From contig NZ_JADEYC010000015.1 of the NCBI RefSeq assembly GCF_015209505.1, positions 175,720 to 239,719 of the forward strand: a DNA stretch of 64,000 nt. The letters are read 5' to 3'. Positions 8,113-16,315 of this stretch are shown here, in pieces. The notes under the pieces are model-generated. The model made no database searches, had not been told where the DNA came from, and worked only from the letters and a program-made list of their open reading frames with translations. Made by a program: the position numbers and the translations under genes. Each line of letters begins with the position of its first letter. The stretch's first letter is position 1. Source of the DNA: Saccharopolyspora montiporae. GTDB taxonomy: Bacteria > Actinomycetota > Actinomycetes > Mycobacteriales > Pseudonocardiaceae.

Positions 8113-8514
8113 ATGGAACGCGTGGACAAAGCCGTCAACAAGGCCGTGAACCAGGCGGTCAGCGACCTCGGCAGCTACATCCGGACGCAACGCAACAACT
8201 CGCAGATCTCGTTGCGACAGCTGGCCAAGGCAGCCGGTGTGTCGAACCCGTATCTGAGCCAGGTGGAACGGGGACTGCGCAAGCCCAGCGCGGAGATCCT
8301 GCAGCAGATCGCCAACGGACTACGGATCTCCGCCGAGGCGTTGTACGTGCAGGCCGGGATCCTGGAGCGCCGCGAAGGCGGGCCGGTGGTGGACGCGATC
8401 CTCGCCGACGACGACCTCAGCGAGCGGCAGAAACAAGTGCTTCTGGACATATACGCCTCGTTCCGGCGGGAACACGACACCGCCGACGGGGAACCCCAGC
8501 CATCCGAGGAGTGA
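8113..8514 (+). CDS. XRE-family helix-turn-helix regulator (Rv0474-like)
   Basis: A 133-aa protein with a Cro/CI-type helix-turn-helix at about residues 18-75 (YIRTQRNNSQISLRQLAKAAGVSNPYLSQVERGLRKPSAEILQQIA). It ends in a short acidic helical tail with DDDLSERQKQVLLDIYASFRRE. ATG 8113 has GGAAGG about 10 nt upstream. The gene lies directly before the HbhA-like gene, 6 bp away, the same order as Rv0474-hbhA in M. tuberculosis, so it probably regulates that unit and itself through the inverted repeat in its promoter. Confidence 0.85.
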   Translation: MERVDKAVNKAVNQAVSDLGSYIRTQRNNSQISLRQLAKAAGVSNPYLSQVERGLRKPSAEILQQIANGLRISAEALYVQAGILERREGGPVVDAILADDDLSERQKQVLLDIYASFRREHDTADGEPQPSEE

Positions 8515-8520
8515 TGTGCC

Positions 8521-9231
8521 GTGCCGGCATTTCCCAACACCGATGACGTGCAGAAGGCGCGCGAGCAGGCGGTGAACGCCCTGGGCGGAGCGGCCGAGCA
8601 GGCCAAGACACCGCTGCTGGCCGTGCTCGGTGCCGGCGATCTCGCCGCGCAGACCGTCTACGAGGCGGTGCAGAAGGTCCGTACGCAGCTCAACGAGCGC
8701 GTCGAGCACGCCCAGCAGGACCTGCCCGCCGACCTCACCGACCTGCGCGCCCGAATCGAGCCCGCGCAGCTGCGCAAGCGCGTGGACGACTACGCGGAGA
8801 ACGCCAAGCAGCTCTACGGCTACCTCGCCGAGCGCGGGGAGGGGACCCTGGAGCGGCTGCAGTCCCAGCCCCAGGTCCAGCGGGTCCGCGACCAGGTGGA
8901 GACCGCGCAGGACCGGGTGGGCGAGACCGTCGGCGAGGTCCGCGAGCTCGCCGACGACGTGCTCGGCAAGGTCAGCCGCACCAGCCGGGAGGCCGGGGAC
9001 AAGGCCGCGGATGCCGCCGACGAGGTGCGCGAGCGGGTCGCGGACACCGCCGACGAGGCGGGCGCCAAGGCCACCGAGGCCGCCGAGAAGGTCGCCGACG
9101 CCGCCGACGAGGCCGCGAGCAAGGTCTCGTCCGCCACGGGCTCCACCAAGTCGACGAGCAAGAGCGGTGGTGCCAAGGGCAGCAGCGGCAGCAAGTCCAC
9201 CGCCAAGAAGGCGACCGGCAAGAACTCCTGA
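8521..9231 (+). CDS. hbhA: HbhA-like heparin-binding hemagglutinin homologue
   Basis: A 236-aa highly helical protein. Residues about 1-170 resemble the coiled-coil body of mycobacterial HbhA (LLAVLGAGDLAAQTVYEAVQKVR, LTDLRARIEPAQLRKRVDDYAENAKQLYGYLAERGE). The rest is a low-complexity Ala/Lys/Asp tail (KAADAADEVRERVADTADEAG, then a Lys/Ser/Gly end with TAKKATGKN). In mycobacteria the Lys-rich tail binds heparan sulfate. In a non-pathogen the tail may instead bind nucleic acid or the envelope. GTG 8521 follows GAGGAG. Neighbouring genes match Rv0474 and Rv0476, supporting orthology. Confidence 0.75.
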   Translation: MPAFPNTDDVQKAREQAVNALGGAAEQAKTPLLAVLGAGDLAAQTVYEAVQKVRTQLNERVEHAQQDLPADLTDLRARIEPAQLRKRVDDYAENAKQLYGYLAERGEGTLERLQSQPQVQRVRDQVETAQDRVGETVGEVRELADDVLGKVSRTSREAGDKAADAADEVRERVADTADEAGAKATEAAEKVADAADEAASKVSSATGSTKSTSKSGGAKGSSGSKSTAKKATGKNS

Positions 9232-9246
9232 CGTCCGGTGCGCGCA

Positions 9247-9278
9247 TGCCCCCTCCGCATCCATGACCGGAGGGGGCA
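9247..9278 (+). terminator. Hairpin terminator after the HbhA-like gene
   Basis: An 11-bp perfect stem (9247-9257 with 9268-9278, core GCCCCCTCCG/CGGAGGGGGC) with a 10-base loop begins 15 bp after the HbhA-like stop. There is no T-tract, as is common for actinobacterial terminators. Confidence 0.65.
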
Positions 9279-9312
9279 CTGCGCATCGGGTGTGACCACG
9301 TAGGCTGGCCGC

Positions 9313-9609
9313 GTGGTGCTGCAGATGCCTGTGTGGATGTGGATCCTCTTCATCATTTGGCTCGCCGCTATCCCGGTGGGCGTGTTCGCGTTCGTGCACG
9401 CCTCGCTGCAGCGCGCGGACGCCTTCACCGCGGTCGGCAAGCTCACCAAACCGGCCTGGATGGGCATCACCGGTGTCTCGGCGCTGCTGCTGATCCTCAT
9501 GCAGCAGGGGCCGTTCTCCATCATCTGGATCGCGCCGCTGGTGGCGGTGCTGGTCTACCTCCTGGACGTGCGCCCGAAGGTGCGGGAGATCCAGGGGAAG
9601 TCCTGGTAG
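9313..9609 (+). CDS. DUF2516 family small membrane protein (Rv0476-like)
   Basis: A 98-aa integral membrane protein with three hydrophobic segments (about 8-30, 45-62 and 67-85) and a short basic C-terminus. Sequence and position match the actinobacterial DUF2516 family, represented by Rv0476 next to hbhA. Function is unknown. A -10 hexamer TAGGCT (9301-9306) sits 6 bp before GTG 9313 with no Shine-Dalgarno sequence, so the mRNA is probably leaderless. The stop overlaps the next gene's GTG. Confidence 0.85.
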   Translation: MVLQMPVWMWILFIIWLAAIPVGVFAFVHASLQRADAFTAVGKLTKPAWMGITGVSALLLILMQQGPFSIIWIAPLVAVLVYLLDVRPKVREIQGKSW

Positions 9610-10349
9610 TGCGCTGGACGGCCTACGGTCGGGGCGACCCGGTCACGCTGGTCGTGCACGGGCTCGGCGCCACCGCGGGCGAAGCGCGCATCCCCGCGTC
9701 CGGTCTGGCCGGCACCCGCGTCGTGCTGACCCTGCCCGGGCACGGCACCGCACCGGACGCACCGCCCGGCTACTGGGACTACGCCCGGATCGCTGCCGAC
9801 GTCCGCGAGGTCGCCGACGAGGTGGCCGCGACCCGCGCGGTCGGGGTGTCGCTGGGCAGCGGCGCGCTGACCCGGATCCTCGCCGAGCAGCCCGACCGGT
9901 TCGCGAAGGTGGCGTTGCTGCTGCCCGCCGCGCTGGACGGCCCGCGGGACACCCGGACCGCCGCCGCGTTCGGCGAGCTCGCCGCCGCCGTCGCCGCAGC
10001 GGACGCCGACGGCGGTGCGCAGCTGCACCGGGTGCTACGGGCCGAGGTCCCGGAGGGTGCCGACGTCGGCGATCACCTGCAGCAGCGGGCCGCCGCACTG
10101 CTCCGCGTGCCGGAGGCGCTGCGCGCGCTGCCCGAGCGCTACCCGATCGACGACGCCGCAGCGCTGGCCGCCGTGCGGGCGGGGGTGCTCGTAGTCGGTG
10201 CCACGGAGGATCCGCTGCACCCGGCCGACACCGCCGAAGCGACCGCCGCGGCGTTCCCGGACGCCCGGCTGGAACTACTGCCCTCCGCCGCGCCGATGCT
10301 CACCCACCGTGCCCGGTTGCGCGCCCTGCTGACCGAGCACCTGCGCTGA
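9609..10349 (+). CDS. Alpha/beta hydrolase
   Basis: A 246-aa protein with the alpha/beta hydrolase fold. Visible are the HGLGATAGEAR oxyanion segment near residue 20, the nucleophile elbow GVSLGSGAL (Ser near 80), an acid position near ATEDPLHPAD, and a C-terminal His in MLTHRARL. The substrate is unknown; esterase or lactonase activity is typical. GTG 9609 overlaps the previous stop by one base, so translation is likely coupled to the DUF2516 gene. Confidence 0.8.
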   Translation: MRWTAYGRGDPVTLVVHGLGATAGEARIPASGLAGTRVVLTLPGHGTAPDAPPGYWDYARIAADVREVADEVAATRAVGVSLGSGALTRILAEQPDRFAKVALLLPAALDGPRDTRTAAAFGELAAAVAAADADGGAQLHRVLRAEVPEGADVGDHLQQRAAALLRVPEALRALPERYPIDDAAALAAVRAGVLVVGATEDPLHPADTAEATAAAFPDARLELLPSAAPMLTHRARLRALLTEHLR

Positions 10350-10366
10350 GCACGTACGGTCGCCGC

Positions 10367-10915
10367 ATGCGCACCGACTGGACGGACGCTGCCGGGACGC
10401 TGGACGTGGCCCCGGCGCTGCAGCACCTCGACCTGCTCGCCGATCCGGTGGCCGAGCGGGTCCGGCAGCTGGCCGACGAGCGGATCGGCGTCGTCGCCAT
10501 CGACCCCGAACTCGCCGACACCGCGGACTTCTGCGCGCGGTACGCCTCGCCGCCGGAGCTGTCCGCCAACTGCGTCGTCGTCGCGGGCAAGCGCTCCGGC
10601 GAGCTCCGCCACGCCTCGTGCACCGTGCTGTCCACCACGCGCACCGACGTCAACGGGCTGGTCAAGCGGCGGCTCGACGTGCGCAAGGCGTCCTTCGCGC
10701 CGATGGACGACGCGGTGCGGCTGACCGGTATGGAGCGCGGCGGGATCACCCCGCTCGGCCTGCCCGGCGAATGGCCGCTGCTCATCGACGAGCGGGTGGC
10801 CCGCGGTGCTGCGTTCGTGGTGGGCAGCGGTCTGCGCCGCAGCAAGCTGATCGTCCCGGGCGCCGTGCTGGCCGAGCTGCCCGGCGCCGAGGTCCGCACC
10901 GATCTCGGCCGCTGA
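10367..10915 (+). CDS. YbaK/EbsC-type aminoacyl-tRNA deacylase-like protein
   Basis: A 182-aa protein of the YbaK/ProX editing fold, with SANCVVVAGKRSGE and LVKRRLDVRKASFAP as recognisable core segments and GGITPLGLPGEWPLLID towards the end. Family members hydrolyse mischarged tRNAs such as Cys-tRNA(Pro), or act on other aminoacyl-tRNAs; specificity cannot be told from sequence. The conserved Lys of YbaK is likely in DVRKASFA. TACGGT (10355-10360) lies 6 bp before the ATG, suggesting a leaderless transcript. It is convergent with purU, 12 bp apart. Confidence 0.8.
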   Translation: MRTDWTDAAGTLDVAPALQHLDLLADPVAERVRQLADERIGVVAIDPELADTADFCARYASPPELSANCVVVAGKRSGELRHASCTVLSTTRTDVNGLVKRRLDVRKASFAPMDDAVRLTGMERGGITPLGLPGEWPLLIDERVARGAAFVVGSGLRRSKLIVPGAVLAELPGAEVRTDLGR

Positions 10916-10927
10916 CCGCGGAGGCCC

Positions 10928-11800
10928 TCAGAACACGACCGTGCGCTTGCCGTAGACCAGCACCCGGTCCTCCAGGTGCCAGCGCAGTCCCCGCGCGAGC
11001 ACGAGCTTCTCCAGGTCGCGCCCCTTGCGCACCATGTCTGGTACCGCGTCGGCGTGATCGACGCGCATCACGTCCTGCTCGACGATCGGTCCGGCATCCA
11101 GTTCGGCGGTCACGTAGTGGCAGGTCGCGCCGACCAGCTTCACGCCCCGCTCGTACGCCTGGTGGTACGGCCGCGCACCCGCGAACGACGGCAGGAAGCT
11201 GTGGTGGATGTTGATCGCCCTCCCGAGCCAGCGCTCGCACAGGTCCGGCGGTAGCACCTGCATGAACCGGGCGAGCACGATCGCGTGCGGGTCGTGCTTC
11301 TCGGCCAGTTCGCGCACCTGCTCGAACGCGGCGGACTTGCCCTCCGGGTCGGACGGGAACGGGACGTGGTGGAACGGCACCCCGTGCGCCCGGGTGATCG
11401 GCCCCAGTCGCTCGTGGTTGCTGATCACGGCACCCAGGTCCACATCGAGCTCCCCGGAGCCGATCCGGCCGAGCAGGTCGTGCAGGCAGTGCCCCTCCTT
11501 GGAGGCCAGGATCACCACCCGGCGGCGCTGCGCGGTGTCCCACACCCGCCACGACGTGCGGCTGCCGAGCTCCTCGGCGACCGAGCTGAACCGGCGGCGC
11601 AGTTCGTCCACGTCGAACGGCAGCGAGTCGGCTCGGATCTCCTGGCGGGTGAAGAACCAGCCCGTGTCCGGATCGGTGTGGTATCCCGCTTCCACGATCC
11701 AACCGCCCGCGTCGGCGATGAACGCCCCGATGCGGGCCACGATGCCGGTGGCGTCCGGGCAGCCCAGACTGATCACGAAACGACGCTCAGGAGATGTCAC
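10928..11800 (-). CDS. purU: Formyltetrahydrofolate deformylase
   Basis: A 290-aa PurU. The N-terminal ACT domain covers residues about 7-85 (VISLGCPDATGIVARIGAFIADAGGWIVEA), followed by a formyltransferase-like domain with INIHHSFLPSFAGARPYHQAYERGVK and VTAELDAGPIVEQDV, which hold the catalytic Asn/His/Asp set. It hydrolyses 10-formyl-THF to formate and THF, balancing one-carbon pools and supplying formate to PurT-dependent purine synthesis. The start is GTG 11800, with GAGAAT about 8 bp upstream as a possible -10 of a leaderless mRNA. Confidence 0.93.
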   Translation of the reverse strand: MTSPERRFVISLGCPDATGIVARIGAFIADAGGWIVEAGYHTDPDTGWFFTRQEIRADSLPFDVDELRRRFSSVAEELGSRTSWRVWDTAQRRRVVILASKEGHCLHDLLGRIGSGELDVDLGAVISNHERLGPITRAHGVPFHHVPFPSDPEGKSAAFEQVRELAEKHDPHAIVLARFMQVLPPDLCERWLGRAINIHHSFLPSFAGARPYHQAYERGVKLVGATCHYVTAELDAGPIVEQDVMRVDHADAVPDMVRKGRDLEKLVLARGLRWHLEDRVLVYGKRTVVF

Positions 11801-11854
11801 GGTCTGTCATTCTCGCAGGTCGTGCGATCGGTGTCCGGGTCGGGCCTGCGGGGT

Positions 11855-12598
11855 TCAGCCCGCGGTGGCCAGGTTCGCCAGCGAGGTGTCCCCGGTCACG
11901 GCGGCCTGGCTCGGCCGCCCCCAGGCGTGCCGGTAGAGCGCGTCGGCGGTGCCGGCCACCGTGGCCTCGGCCTCCAGCGCCGCGTCCGCGGGCAGGCCGA
12001 CCCGGGGTGCCTGGCGGGGCTGGAACTCGATCAGCCAGGCGCGGCCCGCGTCGGCCGCGTGGTACAGCACCCGGCCCTGCACGTCGTGGTCGTCCCACTC
12101 CTCGCGGGCGGGCACGAGCACCCCGAGCGCCTCGTCCACCCCGTCCGCCGCCAGCGCCGGATCGAAGATCAGCTCGTGCACGCCGCCCGGCTCCAGGCAG
12201 GCCACGGCGTGCTCGGCATCCAGCCGGTGCACCGCGGTCTCGTGCGTCATCCGCCGCAGCCAGGACTCCGGTGTCCCGCCGCGGAAGTAGGACCACACCG
12301 GCTCGGCGGGGTCCAGTTTGGACAGGTTCTCGGTCAGCTCGGCGAACCGCTCGTCCCACCAGGTCAGCGCGTCGTCGAACTCCGCGGGCGGTCGCGGGGC
12401 CCGCGGCGGTTCGACGTCCGGCTCCTGCTGCAGCGCGGTGTTGGCCATCGCGTACATCCGGGACACGTGCTGGACCAGGCGCAGCACGTCCCAGCCCGGG
12501 CAGGTCGCTACGGCCGCGGCCGGTCCGGCGCGCAGCGCTGCGCTGCGGAAGGCGGCGGCCTGGGTCTCCAGCTCGTGGTGGTGCAAGTCGCTCGACAT
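11855..12598 (-). CDS. Maleylpyruvate isomerase-type, predicted mycothiol-dependent DinB-fold enzyme
   Basis: A 247-aa protein of the TIGR03083 group. The N-terminal four-helix DinB-like bundle contains the metal-binding pattern TCPGWDVLRLVQHVSRMY (His), a central MTHETAVHRLDAEHA (HxxxH) and a C-terminal beta-rich segment ending in the Ala-rich YRHAWGRP. Family members bind zinc and use mycothiol as cofactor or transfer acceptor. This fits the presence of mshA in the same window. TACACT lies 7 bp before ATG 12598, consistent with leaderless transcription. Confidence 0.8.
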   Translation of the reverse strand: MSSDLHHHELETQAAAFRSAALRAGPAAAVATCPGWDVLRLVQHVSRMYAMANTALQQEPDVEPPRAPRPPAEFDDALTWWDERFAELTENLSKLDPAEPVWSYFRGGTPESWLRRMTHETAVHRLDAEHAVACLEPGGVHELIFDPALAADGVDEALGVLVPAREEWDDHDVQGRVLYHAADAGRAWLIEFQPRQAPRVGLPADAALEAEATVAGTADALYRHAWGRPSQAAVTGDTSLANLATAG

Positions 12599-12701
12599 GG
12601 CTCGGAGTGTAGGAGTCGTCACGCTCCGCATCGTGCAGCAACCGCTGCCGGGTCGGCGATTCCGGCGCAGATCACATTTCCCCTGCCCGCCGGGCGGTGG
12701 A

Positions 12702-13556
12702 TCAGACCGGGGCGACGGCGCGCCAGTCGACGGTCAGCTCGCCGAGCCGCCAGCGCCGCCTGCCGTCCCGGACCGGCCAGCCCCGCGCGGCGAACAGCTC
12801 CGCGGTGCGCACCCATCGCGCCCGGGGACCGAACGGCGCGTGCCCGGCCGCGTGCGCCCAGCACTCGTCCAGGGCGGTCAGCAGGTCGTGCACGGGTTCG
12901 CCCGGCACGTTGCGGTGGATCAGCGTCTTGGGCAACCGCTCGGCCAGGTCGGACGGCTGTCGGATATCAGCGGGAAGGCAGGACAGCGTGAACGTGCGCG
13001 GCCCCCCGCGGTCCAGCGCCACCCAGCAGCAGCGGCGCCCGATCTCGTCACAGGTGCCCTCGACCAGCAGCCCGTCCGGGGCCAGCCGGGCCGACAGCTC
13101 CCGCCAGGTCGTCCACGCCTCGGGTTCGGTGTACTGGCGCAGCACGTTCAGCGCGCGCACCAGCGCGGGCCCCCGGTGCCCCGCGATGCCCGCGGCGAGC
13201 CCGGCCAGCTCGAACCCGCCGTGTCGGAATTCCAGTTCCGGGGGCGCGGCGACCCGCTTGCCCGCGGCCACCCGCTCGGTGTCCAGTTCCAGTCCGACCA
13301 CCCGCGCATCGGGGCGCAGCGCGCGCAGCCGCGTGCTGAGCTCGACCGTGGTGACCGGTGCCGCGCCGTAGCCCAGGTCCACCACCACGGGTTCGGCGGC
13401 ATCGGTCAGTGCCCGGGCGGGCCGGCGGGTCCCGGTGATCCAGCGGTCGACGCGGCGCAGCCGGTTCGGGTTGGTCGTCCCCCGGGTGGGCACGCCCAGC
13501 GCGCGGGCCCGACCCGCGGCCAACCGGGGATTGCGCTTCTTGGGTGCGGTGCTCAC
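12702..13556 (-). CDS. Class I SAM-dependent methyltransferase-like protein
   Basis: A 284-aa protein. Residues about 50-150 form a Rossmann methyltransferase core: VVVDLGYGAAPVTTVELS (motif I), VVGLELDTERV (acidic end of strand 2), and ALNVLRQYTEPEAW. The C-terminal half includes HRNVPGEPVHDLLTALDECWAHAAG. The substrate is unknown. The GTG start overlaps the stop of the DUF2505 gene (GTGA), so the two are co-translated. A conserved pair of this kind precedes murB in other actinobacteria as far as I recall. Confidence 0.75.
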   Translation of the reverse strand: MSTAPKKRNPRLAAGRARALGVPTRGTTNPNRLRRVDRWITGTRRPARALTDAAEPVVVDLGYGAAPVTTVELSTRLRALRPDARVVGLELDTERVAAGKRVAAPPELEFRHGGFELAGLAAGIAGHRGPALVRALNVLRQYTEPEAWTTWRELSARLAPDGLLVEGTCDEIGRRCCWVALDRGGPRTFTLSCLPADIRQPSDLAERLPKTLIHRNVPGEPVHDLLTALDECWAHAAGHAPFGPRARWVRTAELFAARGWPVRDGRRRWRLGELTVDWRAVAPV

Positions 13557-14074
13557 GTCCGCCGGGTCAGCCAGTCGTCGGTGAACGCCTCCTCGGCGAT
13601 CAGCAGCTTCTCCACCTGCTCGGCCACCAGGTCTTCGAGCTTGCCCGCGATGAACGGCACGCCGACCCGCACCTCGCCGGACACCACGAGCTCGCTGACC
13701 GCGGCCGGGCCCGGCTCGGCCAGGTCGTGCAGCCACATCGATCCGGTGATCGAGCACGGCGCCCCCTTGATCTCGGCGGCGATCTCCCCGGTGTAATGGC
13801 CCTCGTCGACGCGCCGCCACGATTCGCTGCGGTCGATGGCCAGGTCGTCGCCGACCACGGTGCGCGCGACCGCGGGCAGCGAGTCGGCGGGGACGTCCTG
13901 GCTGAACTGGAGGTGCACGCCGCCGTCCTCGGTCGGGGTGTGCTGCACCAGCGCGGCGTTCGGCCCGCCGATCTCGGCCAGGCGGTCGGTGAGGTACCGG
14001 AGGTCGATCAGCGCCGCGTGCACCTCGGCGGCGGACCACGCGGAGGTGCTGCGGTGCTCGATGCGGCGTGCCAT
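13553..14074 (-). CDS. DUF2505 family (START/SRPBCC-like) protein
   Basis: A 173-aa protein matching DUF2505: MARRIEHRSTSAWSAAEVHAAL at the N-terminus, a central VARTVVGDDLAIDRSESW, then GEIAAEIKGAPCSITGSM. Its alternating strands and C-terminal helix (LEDLVAEQVEKLLIAEEAFTDDWL) are those of an SRPBCC helix-grip fold that binds hydrophobic ligands. It resembles Rv0481c, which also lies beside murB. Only 25 bp separate its ATG from the divergent murB start, so both promoters must overlap the opposite gene or be very compact. Confidence 0.8.
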   Translation of the reverse strand: MARRIEHRSTSAWSAAEVHAALIDLRYLTDRLAEIGGPNAALVQHTPTEDGGVHLQFSQDVPADSLPAVARTVVGDDLAIDRSESWRRVDEGHYTGEIAAEIKGAPCSITGSMWLHDLAEPGPAAVSELVVSGEVRVGVPFIAGKLEDLVAEQVEKLLIAEEAFTDDWLTRRT

Positions 14075-14099
14075 GCAGCGGAGGTTACCTTTGGCAACC

Positions 14100-15224
14100 G
14101 TGAACCCCTCGACGTCCGGTGCTGGAAACGCGACCGGTGACACGCCGCTGCCCGGTGAGCGCGCCGCCGGGGATCCGACGCTCGCCGCGTGCACCACGCT
14201 GCGGCTGGGCGGACCGGCGGGCGGGATGGTGGTCGCCGAGCAGGCCGAGGACCTGGCCGCCGCGGTGCGCGCCGCGGACGAGGGCGGGCACCGGCTGCTG
14301 GTGCTCGGCGGCGGCTCCAACCTCGTCGTCGCCGACGAGGGATTCGCCGGGCACGTGGTGCGGATCGCGACCAAGGGCAAGCAGTACGACAGCGTCGGCG
14401 ACGGCCTGGTGCAGCTCACCGCGGAAGCCGGCGAGGACTGGGACGACGTGGTCGCCGACACCGTGCGGCAGGGCCTGGGCGGGCTGGAGTGCCTGTCCGG
14501 GATCCCGGGCATGACCGGGGCCACGCCGGTGCAGAACGTGGGTGCCTACGGCGTCGAGGTGTCCGAACTGCTCGTGTCGGTGGACGTGCTGGACCGCGCG
14601 GACGGCAAGGTGCGCACCCTCCCGGCCGCCGAGCTGGGCCTGACCTACCGCAGCAGCGTGCTCAAGCACACCGAATCCGCCGTGGTGCTGCGCGCGCGGT
14701 TCCTGCTGCGGGACGGCGGCTGGTCGGCGCCGGTCAAGTACGCCGAGCTGGCCCGCGGGCTCGGTGCCGAGCCCGGGGCGCGGGTCGATGCCGCCGCGGC
14801 GCGCGCCGAGGTGCTCCGGTTGCGCCGGAGCAAGGGAATGGTCCTGGACCCGGCCGATCACGACACGTGGAGTGCCGGGTCGTTCTACACCAACCCGATC
14901 GTGGCGGACGAGGATCTGCCCGGGGTGCTGGCCCGCATCGAGCAGCGGGTCGGTGCCGAGCAGCGCATCCCGCAGTTCGCCGCGACGGGCGGCACCAAGC
15001 TCTCCGCGGCCTGGCTCATCGAGCGGGCCGGGTTCCCGAAGGGGTACGCGGGTCCGGGCGGCCGGGTCGCGCTGTCCGGCAAGCACACGCTGGCGCTGAC
15101 CAACCGCGGCGGGGCCAGCACCGCCGACCTGCTCACCCTGGCGCGTGAAGTGCGGGACGGAGTGCGCAGCGCGTTCGGCGTTTCGCTGGTCCCCGAGCCG
15201 GTGCTGGTGGACTGTTCGCTGTAG
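14100..15224 (+). CDS. murB: UDP-N-acetylenolpyruvoylglucosamine reductase
   Basis: A 374-aa MurB. It reduces the enolpyruvyl group to give UDP-MurNAc using NADPH and FAD in the cytoplasm. FAD-binding segments are VLGGGSNLVVADEGF and LSGIPGMTGATPVQNVGAYG. Catalytic residues can be located: Arg about 184 in LTYRSSVLK, Ser about 261 in WSAGSFYTNP and Glu about 366 in VPEPVLVD. GTG 14100 has no Shine-Dalgarno sequence and is the likely start because upstream codons run into the divergent DUF2505 gene. Confidence 0.95.
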   Translation: MNPSTSGAGNATGDTPLPGERAAGDPTLAACTTLRLGGPAGGMVVAEQAEDLAAAVRAADEGGHRLLVLGGGSNLVVADEGFAGHVVRIATKGKQYDSVGDGLVQLTAEAGEDWDDVVADTVRQGLGGLECLSGIPGMTGATPVQNVGAYGVEVSELLVSVDVLDRADGKVRTLPAAELGLTYRSSVLKHTESAVVLRARFLLRDGGWSAPVKYAELARGLGAEPGARVDAAAARAEVLRLRRSKGMVLDPADHDTWSAGSFYTNPIVADEDLPGVLARIEQRVGAEQRIPQFAATGGTKLSAAWLIERAGFPKGYAGPGGRVALSGKHTLALTNRGGASTADLLTLAREVRDGVRSAFGVSLVPEPVLVDCSL

Positions 15225-15312
15225 CGGGGCGCGGCCTACCGGCCGTCAGGGTGACTCCCAGTGACTGACGCGTCACCGTGAGTGTTAAATGGTGCAGGTG
15301 GAGGCGGCCACC

Positions 15313-16284
15313 ATGCTGAGCATCAGGGAACTTCGCGACCGGGCGGTGATCCGCCCGATCAAGCGGGCGGTCGAAGACGAGTTCCTGGACCTGCCCGGGG
15401 TGACCGGCGTGGACGTCGGTGCCGAGCTCAGTGCGGGTGCGCCCACCGGCAGGCAGGCGATCGTGGTCTCCGTGGCGGACAAGCTGCCGATCGAGCGGCT
15501 GGTCCCGGCCCACCGGGTGCCGTCCGAGGTCTTCGGCGTGCCCACCGACGTGGTCGAGGAGCGCCCGGTGCTGCAGCACCTGCATTCGCAGCGCGAGCTG
15601 TCCCCCGCACCCCGCCGCCGGGTAGCGGGCATCTCCCCGGCGCGCGAGGTGCGCCTGGAACCGCCGGACGTCCCCGCCGGGGGGTGCTACCGGCGCACCG
15701 GGACGCTGGGCCTGCTGGTCACCGGAGCCGGGACGCAGATGGGGCTGACCACGTTCGACGTCGCGTGCCTGGACGACGCCTGGTCGATCGGGGACCGGAT
15801 GGTCGATCCGGAGAACGGCCGCGGCTACGCCGACCTGGCGCGCGCGGCGCTGTCCGCCCGGGTGGACGCGGCGGCGGTGGCCCTGTCCGGCCGGTTGCCG
15901 GACGGCGACGGTGCGGGCCAGGTCACCGGGCACGCTCCCACCTATCCCGGGGAATGGGTGCGCAAGACCGGGTTCGGCACGGGAGTCACGGTCGGCGTGG
16001 TCACTTCGGTGGACGCCACGCTGCGCCTCGACCACGGCGCAGCGCTCGGCGTGCGCGTGCTGCGCGACCAGATCCGGATCATCGCGGTCGGGTCGCGGTT
16101 CTGCGGACCGGGCGATGCCGGGGCCGCCGTGCTGGACACCGACGGACGCGCGGTCGGGGTGCAGCTGGCCGCCGCCCGGATGGGCGCGGTGGGCTTCGCC
16201 TGCCCGATCGGGGACGTGCTGGTCGAGCTGGACGTGCAGCTGTGCACCTCGCCGTCCGGATCGCGGCAGCCGCTGACCCCGTGA
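15313..16284 (+). CDS. Trypsin-fold protein with lost catalytic residues (pseudoprotease)
   Basis: About 323 aa. The C-terminal 200 residues follow the pattern of Nal1-like trypsin-type peptidases: TLGLLVTGAGTQMGLTTFDVAC, then VDAAAVALS, then WVRKTGFGTGVTVGVV, then CGPGDAGAAVLD, then GFACPIGDVL. However, the position of the catalytic His is Asp (D149), and the GDSG serine is Ala (GDAG, A269); only the Asp (D185) seems kept. It is therefore probably not a protease but a binding or regulatory protein. The N-terminal 110 residues are of unknown type. ATG 15313 has GGAGG upstream; leaderless GTG 15298 behind TTAAAT (15285-15290) is a strong alternative. Confidence 0.65.
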   Translation: MLSIRELRDRAVIRPIKRAVEDEFLDLPGVTGVDVGAELSAGAPTGRQAIVVSVADKLPIERLVPAHRVPSEVFGVPTDVVEERPVLQHLHSQRELSPAPRRRVAGISPAREVRLEPPDVPAGGCYRRTGTLGLLVTGAGTQMGLTTFDVACLDDAWSIGDRMVDPENGRGYADLARAALSARVDAAAVALSGRLPDGDGAGQVTGHAPTYPGEWVRKTGFGTGVTVGVVTSVDATLRLDHGAALGVRVLRDQIRIIAVGSRFCGPGDAGAAVLDTDGRAVGVQLAAARMGAVGFACPIGDVLVELDVQLCTSPSGSRQPLTP

Positions 16285-16315
16285 CCGCGCCGCCCGATGT
16301 GACCGCGCCGCCCGA

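Noticed and set aside
8320..9399. Minus-strand 359-codon frame opposite the HbhA-like gene
   Set aside because: The frame mirrors the Ala/Lys-rich helical repeats of HbhA and has no recognisable protein features of its own.
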